Shown here in pieces: positions 1-8,267 of a DNA stretch of 64,000 bases (the stretch's first letter is position 1; each line of letters opens with the position of its first letter). The position numbers and the translations under genes are program-made. Location: assembly GCA_903848645.1 (NCBI GenBank), contig CAINGU010000037.1, positions 124,001-188,000 on the forward strand, read 5' to 3'. The DNA is from an uncultured cyanobacterium (GTDB lineage: Bacteria; Cyanobacteriota; Cyanobacteriia; Cyanobacteriales; Nostocaceae). The notes below the pieces were generated by a model. That model saw only the letters and a program-made list of their open reading frames with translations. It did no database searches and was not told where the DNA came from.

Positions 1-268
1 AATAAAAAAGCTCAAATCCCAGAATTTCTCCAAAAGTTGGTAATCCTTTTCATCCTTGCATCCTGGAAATCCTGATTCTGACAATCTCTAATTTTTCTAT
101 CTTTAAGATTAGAAGATATAATACAAAGCCTAAAACCTTGCTATATATACTTTTTACCCTTCATTAGTATTCATGTATTATCGAAAAGATAGATTTTAGT
201 ATCGCCAGTTGGTGACATCCAGTGGGTAGAATATTACCGCAGTCTTATGAAGTAGGTGTAGCCAGCAC
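1..268. other. Left-edge intergenic region with one half-copy of a TCCTG repeat
   Basis: No credible coding region or RNA gene is visible here. Positions about 51-86 carry a degenerate run of spaced TCCT/TCCTG words ending in ATCCTGATTCTGACAA. This is one arm of a dispersed repeat seen again near 1042-1197, 35645-35686 and 41400-41482. The remaining AT-rich sequence probably holds the promoter of the downstream phosphatase gene, but I cannot point to convincing -35/-10 boxes. Confidence 0.5.
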
Positions 269-1009
269 GTGAAGATATTTATATATCACACTCCCGAATT
301 AACCCCAACTGATACATTACCAGAATGTGCGATCGCTGTTGATGTCCTCCGAGCAACTAGCACAATGGCCACAGTTTTAGCCGCTGGAGGGGAAGCTGTG
401 CAAGTTTTCAGCGATTTAGATCAACTCATGGCAGTGAGTGAACAATGGCCTCCAGAAAAACGATTAAGGGCTGGAGAAAGGGGTGGTGCGAAAGTCGCTG
501 GTTTTGAGTTGGGTAACTCACCCTTAGATTGTACAGCAGAATTAGTTACCGGACGACGCTTATTTATTAGTACCACCAATGGGACGCGGGCTTTACAACG
601 CATACAAAACGCCCCCATTGTCCTCGCAGCAGCTTTGATTAATCGGGCAGCAGTAGTTAAGTTTCTCTTAGAAAAGCAACCGGAAACTGTTTGGATTGTT
701 GGTTCTGGTTGGGAAGGAAGTTACTCTTTAGAAGATACAGTATGTGCTGGAGCAATTGCTCATAGTATTTGCCAACAAACTAATTGTTCTTTAGAAGAAA
801 TTAGTGGTAATGATGAAGTCATTGGTGCAATCGCTCTTTATTCCCAATGGCAAAATGACTTATTAGGATTATTGCACAAAGCTAGTCATGGTCAAAGATT
901 ATTACGTTTAGAATGTTTAGAAGACCTTAAATATTGTTCCCAAACCGATATTTTAGATGTTTTGCCAATTCAGCAAGAAATGGGAGTATTAAAAAGTCAA
1001 AATAAGTAA
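269..1009 (+). CDS. comB: 2-phosphosulfolactate phosphatase family protein (ComB-like)
   Basis: 246 aa, the usual length for the ComB family, read from a GTG start because no upstream ATG is in frame. The N-terminal half holds the family block [11 protein letters not shown] and, further on, RAGERGG and GFELGNSP, followed by STTNGTRAL, which are the conserved phosphate- and metal-binding stretches of this fold. In methanogens the enzyme dephosphorylates 2-phosphosulfolactate on the way to coenzyme M. Cyanobacteria carry the gene widely without making coenzyme M, so the family call is firm but the substrate here is unknown. The gene stands alone, with a repeat-rich spacer downstream. Confidence 0.88.
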   Translation: MKIFIYHTPELTPTDTLPECAIAVDVLRATSTMATVLAAGGEAVQVFSDLDQLMAVSEQWPPEKRLRAGERGGAKVAGFELGNSPLDCTAELVTGRRLFISTTNGTRALQRIQNAPIVLAAALINRAAVVKFLLEKQPETVWIVGSGWEGSYSLEDTVCAGAIAHSICQQTNCSLEEISGNDEVIGAIALYSQWQNDLLGLLHKASHGQRLLRLECLEDLKYCSQTDILDVLPIQQEMGVLKSQNK

Positions 1010-1041
1010 CTAAAAAAATATTTTTTCTAGAGGATTAATCT

Positions 1042-1197
1042 TCTGAATCAGGATTTGCAGGATTTGAAGATTTGCAGGATTTAATTATCTGTATTTTTCT
1101 CATCCTGTTAATCCTTTAATCCTGGTTATCCTGATTCAGACAATTAATTATCTGTATTTTTTGCTCCTGTTAATCCTTTAATCCTGGTTATCCTGAT
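1042..1197. repeat. Palindromic TCCTG repeat with a partial tandem duplication
   Basis: The left arm TCTGAATCAGGAT (1042-1054) is the exact reverse complement of ATCCTGATTCAGA (1128-1140). Between them lie several spaced TCCT/AGGAT words. About 55 bp of the right half (1081-1140) is then repeated, slightly altered, at 1144-1197. The same repeat family occurs at 51-86, 35645-35686 and 41400-41482. It could fold into a long imperfect hairpin downstream of the comB-like gene and serve as a terminator for the converging genes. Confidence 0.75.
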
Positions 1198-1232
1198 ATG
1201 GCTACGCCACGCTACGCCACGCTACGCTATCA
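1198..1232. repeat. Short tandem GCTACGCCAC repeat
   Basis: The decamer GCTACGCCAC is repeated and trails off into GCTACGCTATCAG. Related GGTAGCG/CGCTACC words are a familiar short-repeat type in filamentous cyanobacteria. It sits between two convergent genes and has no coding role. Confidence 0.6.
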
Positions 1233-1251
1233 GACAATTTCACCTTTGATA

Positions 1252-3036
1252 TTACTGAATAGCTGACAGAGGTACACCCAACCAACCAGCAAAATTCTCC
1301 ATTTCTGTAGAAGAAGGATTTTCCACAGATTTAATTTGATATTTACCAGGAATTGGTGCAGCCAAAATCACAGAATAAGTCCGTAATTCATCTTGATGAA
1401 AAACAGTAACTTGGATAGAGTCATTTGCTTGATAATCCTTCAAGCGTTCATTTAACTGACTTGTTCCTACCTTAATTCCATCAATAGCTAATAACTCATT
1501 TCCTGCATCAATACCCGCTTTTTGTGCTGGTGAACCCGCTTCCACAAATTTAATTATTTCTCGCCCATTTTCAGTATTTATCCTCACACCTAAATAAGGT
1601 TCTTCATTCTTTTCTCCAACTAATTGCAAACCAAAAGGTTGCAAATATTGATTAAATGGTAAATCTTCCAATCCATGAAGATAACGGTTAAAGAAATCTC
1701 CTAAATCCATCCCTGCTACAGACTCAATCACTCCCTCTAACTGTTCGGGAGTATAACCAATTTCTTCTTTGCCAAATTCCTGCCACATTTGCCGCATGAC
1801 ATCATCTAAGGAACGCTGATTCTGATGATGAACGCGAATTAATAAATCTAACAAAAGTGATACCATTTCCCCTTTTAAATAATAGGAGATTTGGGAATTG
1901 CTACTATTAGCATCTGGACGATAAAGTTTAATCCAAGCATCAAAACTTGACTCCGATAAAGGTTGTACTTTCCGTCCTGGAGTGTTTAGATATCTGGTAA
2001 TTTCCTTAGCCAAATAGTTTAAATATGCCTTGGTATTATAAATACCTGCTCGTAAAGGAATTATTAAATCATAATAACTGGTTGTTCCCTCACAAAACCA
2101 TAAAGATGGTGTATAGTTTTCCTGATCATAATCAAACACTTCCAAACCCTTGGGACGAATTCTTTTGACATTCCATAAATGAAAGAATTCATGGGCTACT
2201 AATTGTAAAAATGGCTCATATTTATCCTGAGTCCGAAACCCAAACCTTTGATAAATTAAAGAACAAGAATTTTTATGTTCTAAACCACCAAAAGCTTGCT
2301 GAAGTAAATGCAGAAAAAATACATATCTGTCATAAGGCAAACCGCCAAACATTTGTGCTTCTACGGCAATTATTTTTTGACAATCAGCAATTATTTGTTG
2401 TGGTTGAAAATTGCCTTTTCCCCAAACTGCTAATTCATGGGATTTACCCAAAACTTCAAACTTATATAATTGATGACAACCAATTTCAAAAGGACTATCA
2501 ACTAAAGTATCAAAATCTGCGGCTAAAAAAGTATTTTCACTGTTTGGTAATGTAGTTAAACCAGTAGTAATTTGCCATTTAGAGTTAGCTGGAATCACCG
2601 TTATCTGCATGGGTAAATTCTCCCAACCGGGGATTCTAAAAAACAACGCTGCACCATTAAAATAACCATGAGTGGCATCTAAATGATTTGTTCTTACGGT
2701 TAATTCATTGGCAAAAATACGGTAACTAATAGTTACTTCTGAAGCATCTTCTTTGACTACTTGCCAATGATTTTTACTAACTTTATGCCAAGATAAAGAT
2801 TCATTGTCCGTAAAAGCCGCAAAATCTTGTAAATTTCTTTCATATTCTCGGACTAAATATGATCCAGGTGTCCACACTGGCATCTTTAAATCGAGAATTG
2901 AACTTGAGTAGTTAACAATATGCAATGTTACCTCAAACAAATGGGTTTCTGGTTGAGACATTCCCACTAAATAATGAATTTGGGGAGTGATTTCAGGAAC
3001 TTGAGTATTTAAACGTGGTGGTCTTGGTTTAGTCAT
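1252..3036 (-). CDS. M61 family metallopeptidase with C-terminal PDZ domain
   Basis: 594 aa, full length for the M61 glycyl-aminopeptidase family. A beta-rich N-terminal domain (about residues 15-190) precedes the gluzincin domain. The zinc motif HEFFH lies at residues 282-286, followed by LWNVKRIRP, and EGTTSYY supplies the downstream glutamate. A PDZ domain occupies about residues 480-560 (LGVRI, VEAGSPAQKAGIDAGNELLAIDG). No signal peptide is evident, so a cytoplasmic peptidase clearing N-terminal residues from peptides is likely; that role is inferred from the family. An apparent plus-strand reading frame at 2211-2555 is only the shadow of this gene. Confidence 0.93.
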   Translation of the reverse strand: MTKPRPPRLNTQVPEITPQIHYLVGMSQPETHLFEVTLHIVNYSSSILDLKMPVWTPGSYLVREYERNLQDFAAFTDNESLSWHKVSKNHWQVVKEDASEVTISYRIFANELTVRTNHLDATHGYFNGAALFFRIPGWENLPMQITVIPANSKWQITTGLTTLPNSENTFLAADFDTLVDSPFEIGCHQLYKFEVLGKSHELAVWGKGNFQPQQIIADCQKIIAVEAQMFGGLPYDRYVFFLHLLQQAFGGLEHKNSCSLIYQRFGFRTQDKYEPFLQLVAHEFFHLWNVKRIRPKGLEVFDYDQENYTPSLWFCEGTTSYYDLIIPLRAGIYNTKAYLNYLAKEITRYLNTPGRKVQPLSESSFDAWIKLYRPDANSSNSQISYYLKGEMVSLLLDLLIRVHHQNQRSLDDVMRQMWQEFGKEEIGYTPEQLEGVIESVAGMDLGDFFNRYLHGLEDLPFNQYLQPFGLQLVGEKNEEPYLGVRINTENGREIIKFVEAGSPAQKAGIDAGNELLAIDGIKVGTSQLNERLKDYQANDSIQVTVFHQDELRTYSVILAAPIPGKYQIKSVENPSSTEMENFAGWLGVPLSAIQ

Positions 3037-3175
3037 CTTGTTTCTTGAGTTTTGAGTTATTTATCCATAGTCAACAGTTCATCGTTAATCGTCAAGTATG
3101 GGAGTATATACCACGTCTATTTTGAGGGACATAGTTATTGAAAGTAGTGGGAGCATCTTGCTCCCTGGTGATAAG

Positions 3176-3306
3176 CTTAGTGGTGCAGAAAACTTTTTTG
3201 AGTTTCACAATGAAAAGCCTGAAGGGTCAAAATACAAGCTGAAATCCATTGTTTCGGGTAGAATCCTTTATTTATAGGTGTTTCAGGAGTTTTCTGCACC
3301 ACCAAG
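3176..3306. mobile_element. 131-bp non-autonomous element (MITE) with 19-bp inverted ends and 9-bp target duplication
   Basis: The ends are CTTAGTGGTGCAGAAAACT (3176-3194) and its reverse complement at 3288-3306, with one mismatch in 19. The sequence GGTGATAAG lies immediately outside both ends (3167-3175 and 3307-3315), as expected for a 9-bp target-site duplication. The interior has no reading frame of note. Removing the element and one duplicate leaves a near-palindrome of GGAGCATCTTGCTCC and GCGAGCAAGATGCTCGC, so it seems to have inserted into an older palindromic repeat. The mobilising transposase family is unknown. Confidence 0.75.
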
Positions 3307-3546
3307 GGTGATAAGTAGCGAGCAAGATGCTCGCATTACTCCAGGTTTCAACTTGGACAGGGTTTAAGTTCAAGATTACTTTTTATTAAAATATATAAAA
3401 ATAACATGATTCGCTTATAAACAATAATATACGAATATTTAGTAAATTTTAGACAAAATATAAGTACATACACTGAGGTGAACAGGATTAATTCACACTA
3501 TTTTAGACTAATAAAGGTATAAAAAACTTCATCTCGGTAATTAGAA

Positions 3547-4092
3547 ATGATGAATTTTCGTCGTCTTGCTTTAGTTAGCGGTTTAGCTGCTCTAAGTGCT
3601 GTGGCTGGCAGTCCCAAGGCTCAAGCTATACCAGTAACTCAGGATGTATTGTTCAACGGTACTTTCCCCTCTGTTTGTACCTTTACTGGTACTACAGACG
3701 GTAATTTGCTACAAACAGCCGCCACTAACGAATGGATTGAAGCCTCTAATGGTACTACTATTGGCACTGTAGGTATAGCCGGTACAACAACTCTGAACTG
3801 TTCTGCTGGTGGTCAACTTACTGTTGCTGCTCCCGTTGCGGTGACAATACCTTCTGGCTTTACACCTACTGTCTTGCAGTCCGTTGTTTACAATCAAAAT
3901 AACAACGAAATTACATCTGCTGGACCTGCTTTCAATGCTACTTGGACTCAACCTACTACTGCCTTAAATATTCCTATTAATACAGACCAGACTTTGCAAG
4001 TCGGTATGATTGCTGGTACGAACGCTAATGTTAACGGAGTGCCTAATGGAACTTATCAGTATAGGGTGACTCTCACCGCTACTCCTAATTAG
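3547..4092 (+). CDS. Secreted pilin-like subunit of a chaperone-usher-type system
   Basis: 181 aa. An N-terminal signal peptide (RR, then a hydrophobic run and an ASPKAQA-type cleavage region near residue 27) is followed by a small, Thr/Gly/Asn-rich, all-beta protein. It has just two cysteines, near residues 44 and 85, spaced for the single disulfide of a pilin fold. The C-terminus ends in alternating YQYRVTLTATPN, like the last strand of spore-coat-U/fimbrial subunits. The next two genes encode a PapD-like chaperone and an usher-like protein, which is the main support. Identification as a pilin is inference; homology is too weak to name a family with certainty. Two ATG codons occur in a row at the start. 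Confidence 0.6.
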   Translation: MMNFRRLALVSGLAALSAVAGSPKAQAIPVTQDVLFNGTFPSVCTFTGTTDGNLLQTAATNEWIEASNGTTIGTVGIAGTTTLNCSAGGQLTVAAPVAVTIPSGFTPTVLQSVVYNQNNNEITSAGPAFNATWTQPTTALNIPINTDQTLQVGMIAGTNANVNGVPNGTYQYRVTLTATPN

Positions 4093-4105
4093 AACTGAAT
4101 CAATT

Positions 4106-4138
4106 AAAAGCCTGATTCCTGAATAAAAACAGGCTTTT
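4106..4138 (+). terminator. Hairpin terminator after the pilin-like gene
   Basis: AAAAGCCTG (4106-4114) pairs perfectly with CAGGCTTTT (4130-4138), and the downstream arm ends in a short T run. It lies 14 nt after the stop codon. It would separate abundant subunit transcription from the chaperone gene, as is common in fimbrial operons. Confidence 0.7.
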
Positions 4139-4290
4139 CAAAGACTCGATTTAGTTATGTTTTTTTGCCAGGATTGGATGCCCTGCCTTAAGCTTCAATC
4201 CTTTCCCCATCATAGCAAATCCTCAACAATAAATATCCAAGATTCACAAAGTTCCATATTTCACATTATTCTATTTAATCCAAATTAACT

Positions 4291-5118
4291 ATGAAATTTG
4301 CTCCCAGGAGATTGATGTTATCCCGCGTGAGTGGTGTTTTGCTGTCTAGTTTTTTATTATGGGGAACTGCTGCTAAAGCAGATATTGCTATTTCTCCACT
4401 TATAATTGAAACCGCAGCTAAACGAGGACAAGCACAGGGAACAATTACGGTTACAAATGGAGATGCTAAAGAATTTCGCGCTCGTGTTTATAGTCAACCT
4501 TTTACCTATGATTTAGAAAAAGGATTTCAACTTTTAAATTCCAGTCCTTTAGATTTAACTCCCTATCTGCAATTTTCACCAGGAGAACTGCAAGTTCCTG
4601 GTACAGATAATCGTCGTATCCGTTTTATTGTGCGTTTTCCTCCCAGTTTACCTGATGGTGAATATAGGGCAATGTTGTTCACAGAAAATTTAGAAGCGAC
4701 TATTCAAGAAGAACCAGGTAAAACCAGTAGTGTCATCTTCAAAACAGCAATTGTTCCTCGGATTGGAGTCGCAGTTTATGTTCGCAAAGGCAATATTTCC
4801 CATAATTTAAATGTCGTTAATGCTAGATTTAATCCTAAATCTCAGCAACTGCAACTCTTGGTTGAAAATACCGGAAAAGCTAGTGCAATTATTCAGGGAG
4901 AATGGACTATTAAAAAGGGAGAACAAGTTATTTATCATGGACGAAGTATAGATACAACAGTAATTGCAGAAGGGCAAAGATATCTGAATGTTGATTATTC
5001 TACTCTTGCTAATAAAATTAAATTAGAATCAGGAGAATATCAGCTTTTTGGTAATTTAGGTTGGGGTATAAACAGAAATAATAAAATTCCTTTTAATGTG
5101 AAATTTAGTATTCCTTAA
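4291..5118 (+). CDS. PapD-like periplasmic pilus chaperone
   Basis: 275 aa. A signal peptide (about residues 1-30, ending TAAKA-D) leads into an immunoglobulin-like domain beginning IAISPLIIE. The stretch RGQAQGTITVTNGDAKEFRARVY follows the family pattern for the first domain, and DNRRIRFIVRFPPSLPDGEYRAM matches the G1-F1 region in which chaperones lend a strand to pilin subunits. A second beta domain follows to the C-terminus. It lies between the pilin-like and usher-like genes on the same strand. The expected role is to fold subunits in the periplasm. The fold assignment is fairly secure; the partners are inferred from gene order. Confidence 0.75.
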   Translation: MKFAPRRLMLSRVSGVLLSSFLLWGTAAKADIAISPLIIETAAKRGQAQGTITVTNGDAKEFRARVYSQPFTYDLEKGFQLLNSSPLDLTPYLQFSPGELQVPGTDNRRIRFIVRFPPSLPDGEYRAMLFTENLEATIQEEPGKTSSVIFKTAIVPRIGVAVYVRKGNISHNLNVVNARFNPKSQQLQLLVENTGKASAIIQGEWTIKKGEQVIYHGRSIDTTVIAEGQRYLNVDYSTLANKIKLESGEYQLFGNLGWGINRNNKIPFNVKFSIP

Positions 5119-5267
5119 AAGTAATTCATTAAGATATTTAGAATTTAAGACTATACAGATAAAACCTTATTTTTTCTAAATTAACCATAAGTTTATTTGT
5201 ATAGTTCTATGCTTCTATATTCAAAAAAATTTTGTCAATAGAAAGTACATATTACAAATAGTCAAAA

Positions 5268-8186
5268 GTGAATTCAAATATTAATAAATATCTAGGAATA
5301 TTTTGCGTTCTAGATGTGATTGGGTTGAATGTAATTAGTGATAATGTCTTAACTTTAGCAGCAACAAATACCATCCCAAATAAAGATTCATTAAATCAAG
5401 AAAATGATCAGAACCATTTATCCACAGAAGCACCAATTAAAAATATTTCCCAACCAGAATCTTTTGTAGATGAAAAATTACCAAATAAAAATTCATTAAA
5501 TCAAAAAAATGATCAGCAACAGTTATCCACAGAATCAGCAATTAAAAATATTTCCCAACCAGAATCTTTTGTAGATGAAAAATTACCAAATAAAAATTCA
5601 TTAAATCAAAAAAATGATCAGCAACAGTTATCCACAGAATCAGCAATTAAAAATGTTTCCCAACCAGAATCTGAAAAATTGCCAATATTTTTAGATAAAA
5701 CAAATTTAATACCACAGAATAAGAAAAATTATAGTAAATTTATTATTGGCTTAAATGTTGGCACACGCAATGTTATTTCTGGAGTTTTAGTGCGGGGTAA
5801 AGTTACTGATAAAGAAGCAATTGATTTTGAGAATTGGCTAATTCCTTATGATGCTTTTCTGCAAGCATTAAAATTTACTTCTAGAACTATTTCTGAGAAT
5901 GAAGTTGAATTGCGATCACCTTTTAAAGTAATTCGTTTCAATCTTAACCAATTGCGTAATGATCCAGAATTAGGATTAGTCATTTCTACTAAAGAAATTA
6001 AAGCTATCTTCGGTATTGAATCTAAATTTGATTGGCGTGAATATGCCCTAGTTTTTGATGTTCCTGAAATCAATAATAGTAACAGTAAAAATAGAGAAAA
6101 AAAGCCTATATTATTAACAGGATTAGCGAATATTTCTGCTCCAGATGTAATATTAAGTATGGTAGAACAGAAGGTTAATTTAAATGGTAAAAATACTTCA
6201 GATTTAAATAATCAAGGTAGTTTGTCAGCCGTTGGGACAATATTTGATAGTAGTTGGTTTGTGCGTGTCAATCAATCTGAATTAACAGATGGTAGAACTT
6301 GGCAATTATCAGAACTACAAATTCTTAAACAAACAGATTCTAGTGATTATTATTTAGGTTCACAACCGACTTTTTGGACTAGTCAAAGTGCGGGTGATTT
6401 TTGGGGATTTACTACTATTCAAAGACAGGGGTTTTCTCCCCTTTCTAGCTATGGAAATGGTGGTGCAAATCTTAGTCAAAGATTAAAACCAGAGCTGATT
6501 TCTCAAAGTATAACAGGCCGTGCTGAACCGGGAACTTTAGCACGTCTTGTCAACAATATTTTTAGGACAGAAGTAATTGCTGAACAATTAGTTGATAGCT
6601 CAGGAAATTACCGTTTTGATAATATTCCTGTGGGTAGACAAATAGGCACAAATTATCAAGTTTTACTATATCCTGCTGGTGTACTAACTGCTAAACCAAA
6701 AATTGAAGATGCTCGTTTTAATTTATTACCTGAACAACTCTCACTAGGAACATCAGCATTAATTGTTTCTGGGGGATGGAAACGCCGTTTAAATAATCAT
6801 GATTTTCTAGGAGAATTTACCGAATTTAATGGAGGAATTAGCGAAAGATGGGGATTAACAAAAGATTTAACTGTGGGTTTAGGTGGTGTATATGATTCAT
6901 CTTTTCAAGGTTTAGCAGAGCTTTTTTATCAGCCTCAAATGTCTCCTTTGAAAGTGATTGTTTCTGGCTTAATTGGAGATGATATTAAGTTGAATACTAA
7001 TGTCACTTGGAATGATTATCCAAATCTTTATGCAACATTAAGTAATGATTTAAAATCCACTCGTTATACCCTAGATTTGAAAATATCAGATCAATTAAGA
7101 TTTTATAGTAATGGTAATTTAAATGAAGATCAAAATTTCGGTTTAGGCTATTCTTCTAGTAGCCGTAATTCTTCTACTTCAGCCTTAGTAAATGTTGATA
7201 CAAATGCGCGATTTAATTGGAACATTAATCAACGTTTAGGAAAGCTTTACTTGAATCATCGTGGTAATCAGACTAGCACTTATTCCCAGCTATCTTATCT
7301 ATTTAATTCTTACCAGTCTTTAATTTTTAATTATGAAACTCTCAATTCTTCTCAATACTCTGATTTGCTAACTGCATATTGGCATTATAATTCTCAATCT
7401 CGCACAAGGTATGGTGAAAATATTTGGCAAGGTGAGTTAGGTTATAGAATTGGTTCTTCAGGAACAGGATTTTATGGAACGCTGGGAACGACTATTTTAC
7501 CTGGTATTTTGTTGCAGGCACGTTATGAAGGAGTTTCTTTAAATTCTGATCAAAGTAATTTGAGTATTCAAATAGTTTCTAGTTTAGATTTTCAACAGGG
7601 GATAACTCCAGGAAATCGCCAAATTCAACGTTTACGCACTGAAGGCGGTTTATTAATTAAACCATTTTTAGATCGCAATGGTAATGGAAAACAGGATAAT
7701 AATGAAGAAATATATAATGATAATTCGGAGTTTCTGATTGTCAATAATGAAATTGTTAAAGCTTCGCAACTTGATATTCAAAGTGATCGGATGATTATGC
7801 GTCTTCCTCCAGGTGCTTATCGTGTAGACTTAGAACCAGCAGGTTTTCCTCCTGATTTTCAACCATCAATTAATGCCTTTGCGGTGGAAGTTGTAGAAGG
7901 TAGTTACACACCTATTCTTATTGCCCTACAACCTGCTTATACTTTGGCAGGAATAGCTACTGATGCAGAAGGAAAACCCCTTGCTGGTGCGAAAGTTGAA
8001 GCGATTAATTCTGATCATAAATCATCAGTTTTATCTATTACAAATAGTGCAGGTGTTTTCTATTTAGAACAGTTGCGACAAGGGACTTATCAGTTAAAAA
8101 TTAATGGTAAATCAGCCGAACCTAATACCATTACAATTAAAGCAGATTCTCAGACTATGCAAGAATTAAATTTAAAATTACCTTAA
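5268..8186 (+). CDS. Usher-like outer-membrane protein with N-terminal 35-residue repeats
   Basis: 972 aa from a GTG start; no ATG occurs in frame for about 300 residues, so the start is tentative. A hydrophobic N-terminus (signal-like) is followed by three 35-residue repeats (about residues 37-140), then a domain around residues 155-270. A long Gly/Ser/Asn/aromatic beta-strand region (about 300-780) looks like an outer-membrane barrel. The DRNGNGKQDNNE loop near residue 805 resembles the calcium-type loop found near the C-terminal domains of some ushers. The C-terminus is a carboxypeptidase-regulatory-like domain (TLAGIATDAEGKPLAGAKV). Length, architecture and the chaperone neighbour point to a divergent usher, but it is not a textbook FimD. 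A large TonB-independent barrel of another kind is the alternative. Confidence 0.6.
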   Translation: MNSNINKYLGIFCVLDVIGLNVISDNVLTLAATNTIPNKDSLNQENDQNHLSTEAPIKNISQPESFVDEKLPNKNSLNQKNDQQQLSTESAIKNISQPESFVDEKLPNKNSLNQKNDQQQLSTESAIKNVSQPESEKLPIFLDKTNLIPQNKKNYSKFIIGLNVGTRNVISGVLVRGKVTDKEAIDFENWLIPYDAFLQALKFTSRTISENEVELRSPFKVIRFNLNQLRNDPELGLVISTKEIKAIFGIESKFDWREYALVFDVPEINNSNSKNREKKPILLTGLANISAPDVILSMVEQKVNLNGKNTSDLNNQGSLSAVGTIFDSSWFVRVNQSELTDGRTWQLSELQILKQTDSSDYYLGSQPTFWTSQSAGDFWGFTTIQRQGFSPLSSYGNGGANLSQRLKPELISQSITGRAEPGTLARLVNNIFRTEVIAEQLVDSSGNYRFDNIPVGRQIGTNYQVLLYPAGVLTAKPKIEDARFNLLPEQLSLGTSALIVSGGWKRRLNNHDFLGEFTEFNGGISERWGLTKDLTVGLGGVYDSSFQGLAELFYQPQMSPLKVIVSGLIGDDIKLNTNVTWNDYPNLYATLSNDLKSTRYTLDLKISDQLRFYSNGNLNEDQNFGLGYSSSSRNSSTSALVNVDTNARFNWNINQRLGKLYLNHRGNQTSTYSQLSYLFNSYQSLIFNYETLNSSQYSDLLTAYWHYNSQSRTRYGENIWQGELGYRIGSSGTGFYGTLGTTILPGILLQARYEGVSLNSDQSNLSIQIVSSLDFQQGITPGNRQIQRLRTEGGLLIKPFLDRNGNGKQDNNEEIYNDNSEFLIVNNEIVKASQLDIQSDRMIMRLPPGAYRVDLEPAGFPPDFQPSINAFAVEVVEGSYTPILIALQPAYTLAGIATDAEGKPLAGAKVEAINSDHKSSVLSITNSAGVFYLEQLRQGTYQLKINGKSAEPNTITIKADSQTMQELNLKLP
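5376..5690 (+). repeat. Three in-frame 105-bp tandem repeats inside the usher-like gene
   Basis: Units start at 5376, 5481 and 5586. Each encodes 35 residues of the pattern PNK-SLNQ-NDQ-LSTE-IKN-SQPESFVDEKL; the last is shortened at its end. Units two and three are almost identical at the nucleotide level, so the duplication is recent. The segment is polar and Asn/Gln/Ser-rich and probably forms a flexible periplasmic linker whose length can vary between strains. Confidence 0.9.
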
Positions 8187-8216
8187 GTCAACATTTACAG
8201 AAGAATTCAGAAGTAA

Positions 8217-8245
8217 GTAGGGGTTTAGCACTGCTAAACCCCTAC
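8217..8245. terminator. Palindromic hairpin between convergent genes (TAGGGGTTTAGCA family)
   Basis: GTAGGGGTTTAGCA and its reverse complement TGCTAAACCCCTAC flank a single base, giving a 14-bp stem. It lies between the usher-like gene (+) and the DUF3352 gene (-), so it can act as a terminator in both directions. Copies of the same palindrome occur at 26150-26178 and, shortened, at 50659-50679. Confidence 0.75.
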
Positions 8246-8267
8246 ATTTATACTACGAATTGGAATA

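Noticed and set aside
2211-2555. Plus-strand 114-codon frame within the M61 peptidase gene
   Set aside because: It lies antisense to a well-conserved gene and has no recognisable domain or ribosome-binding site.
5376-5690. Repeats of 105 bp considered as CRISPR or intergenic satellite
   Set aside because: They keep one reading frame and encode a clean protein repeat inside a 972-codon gene.
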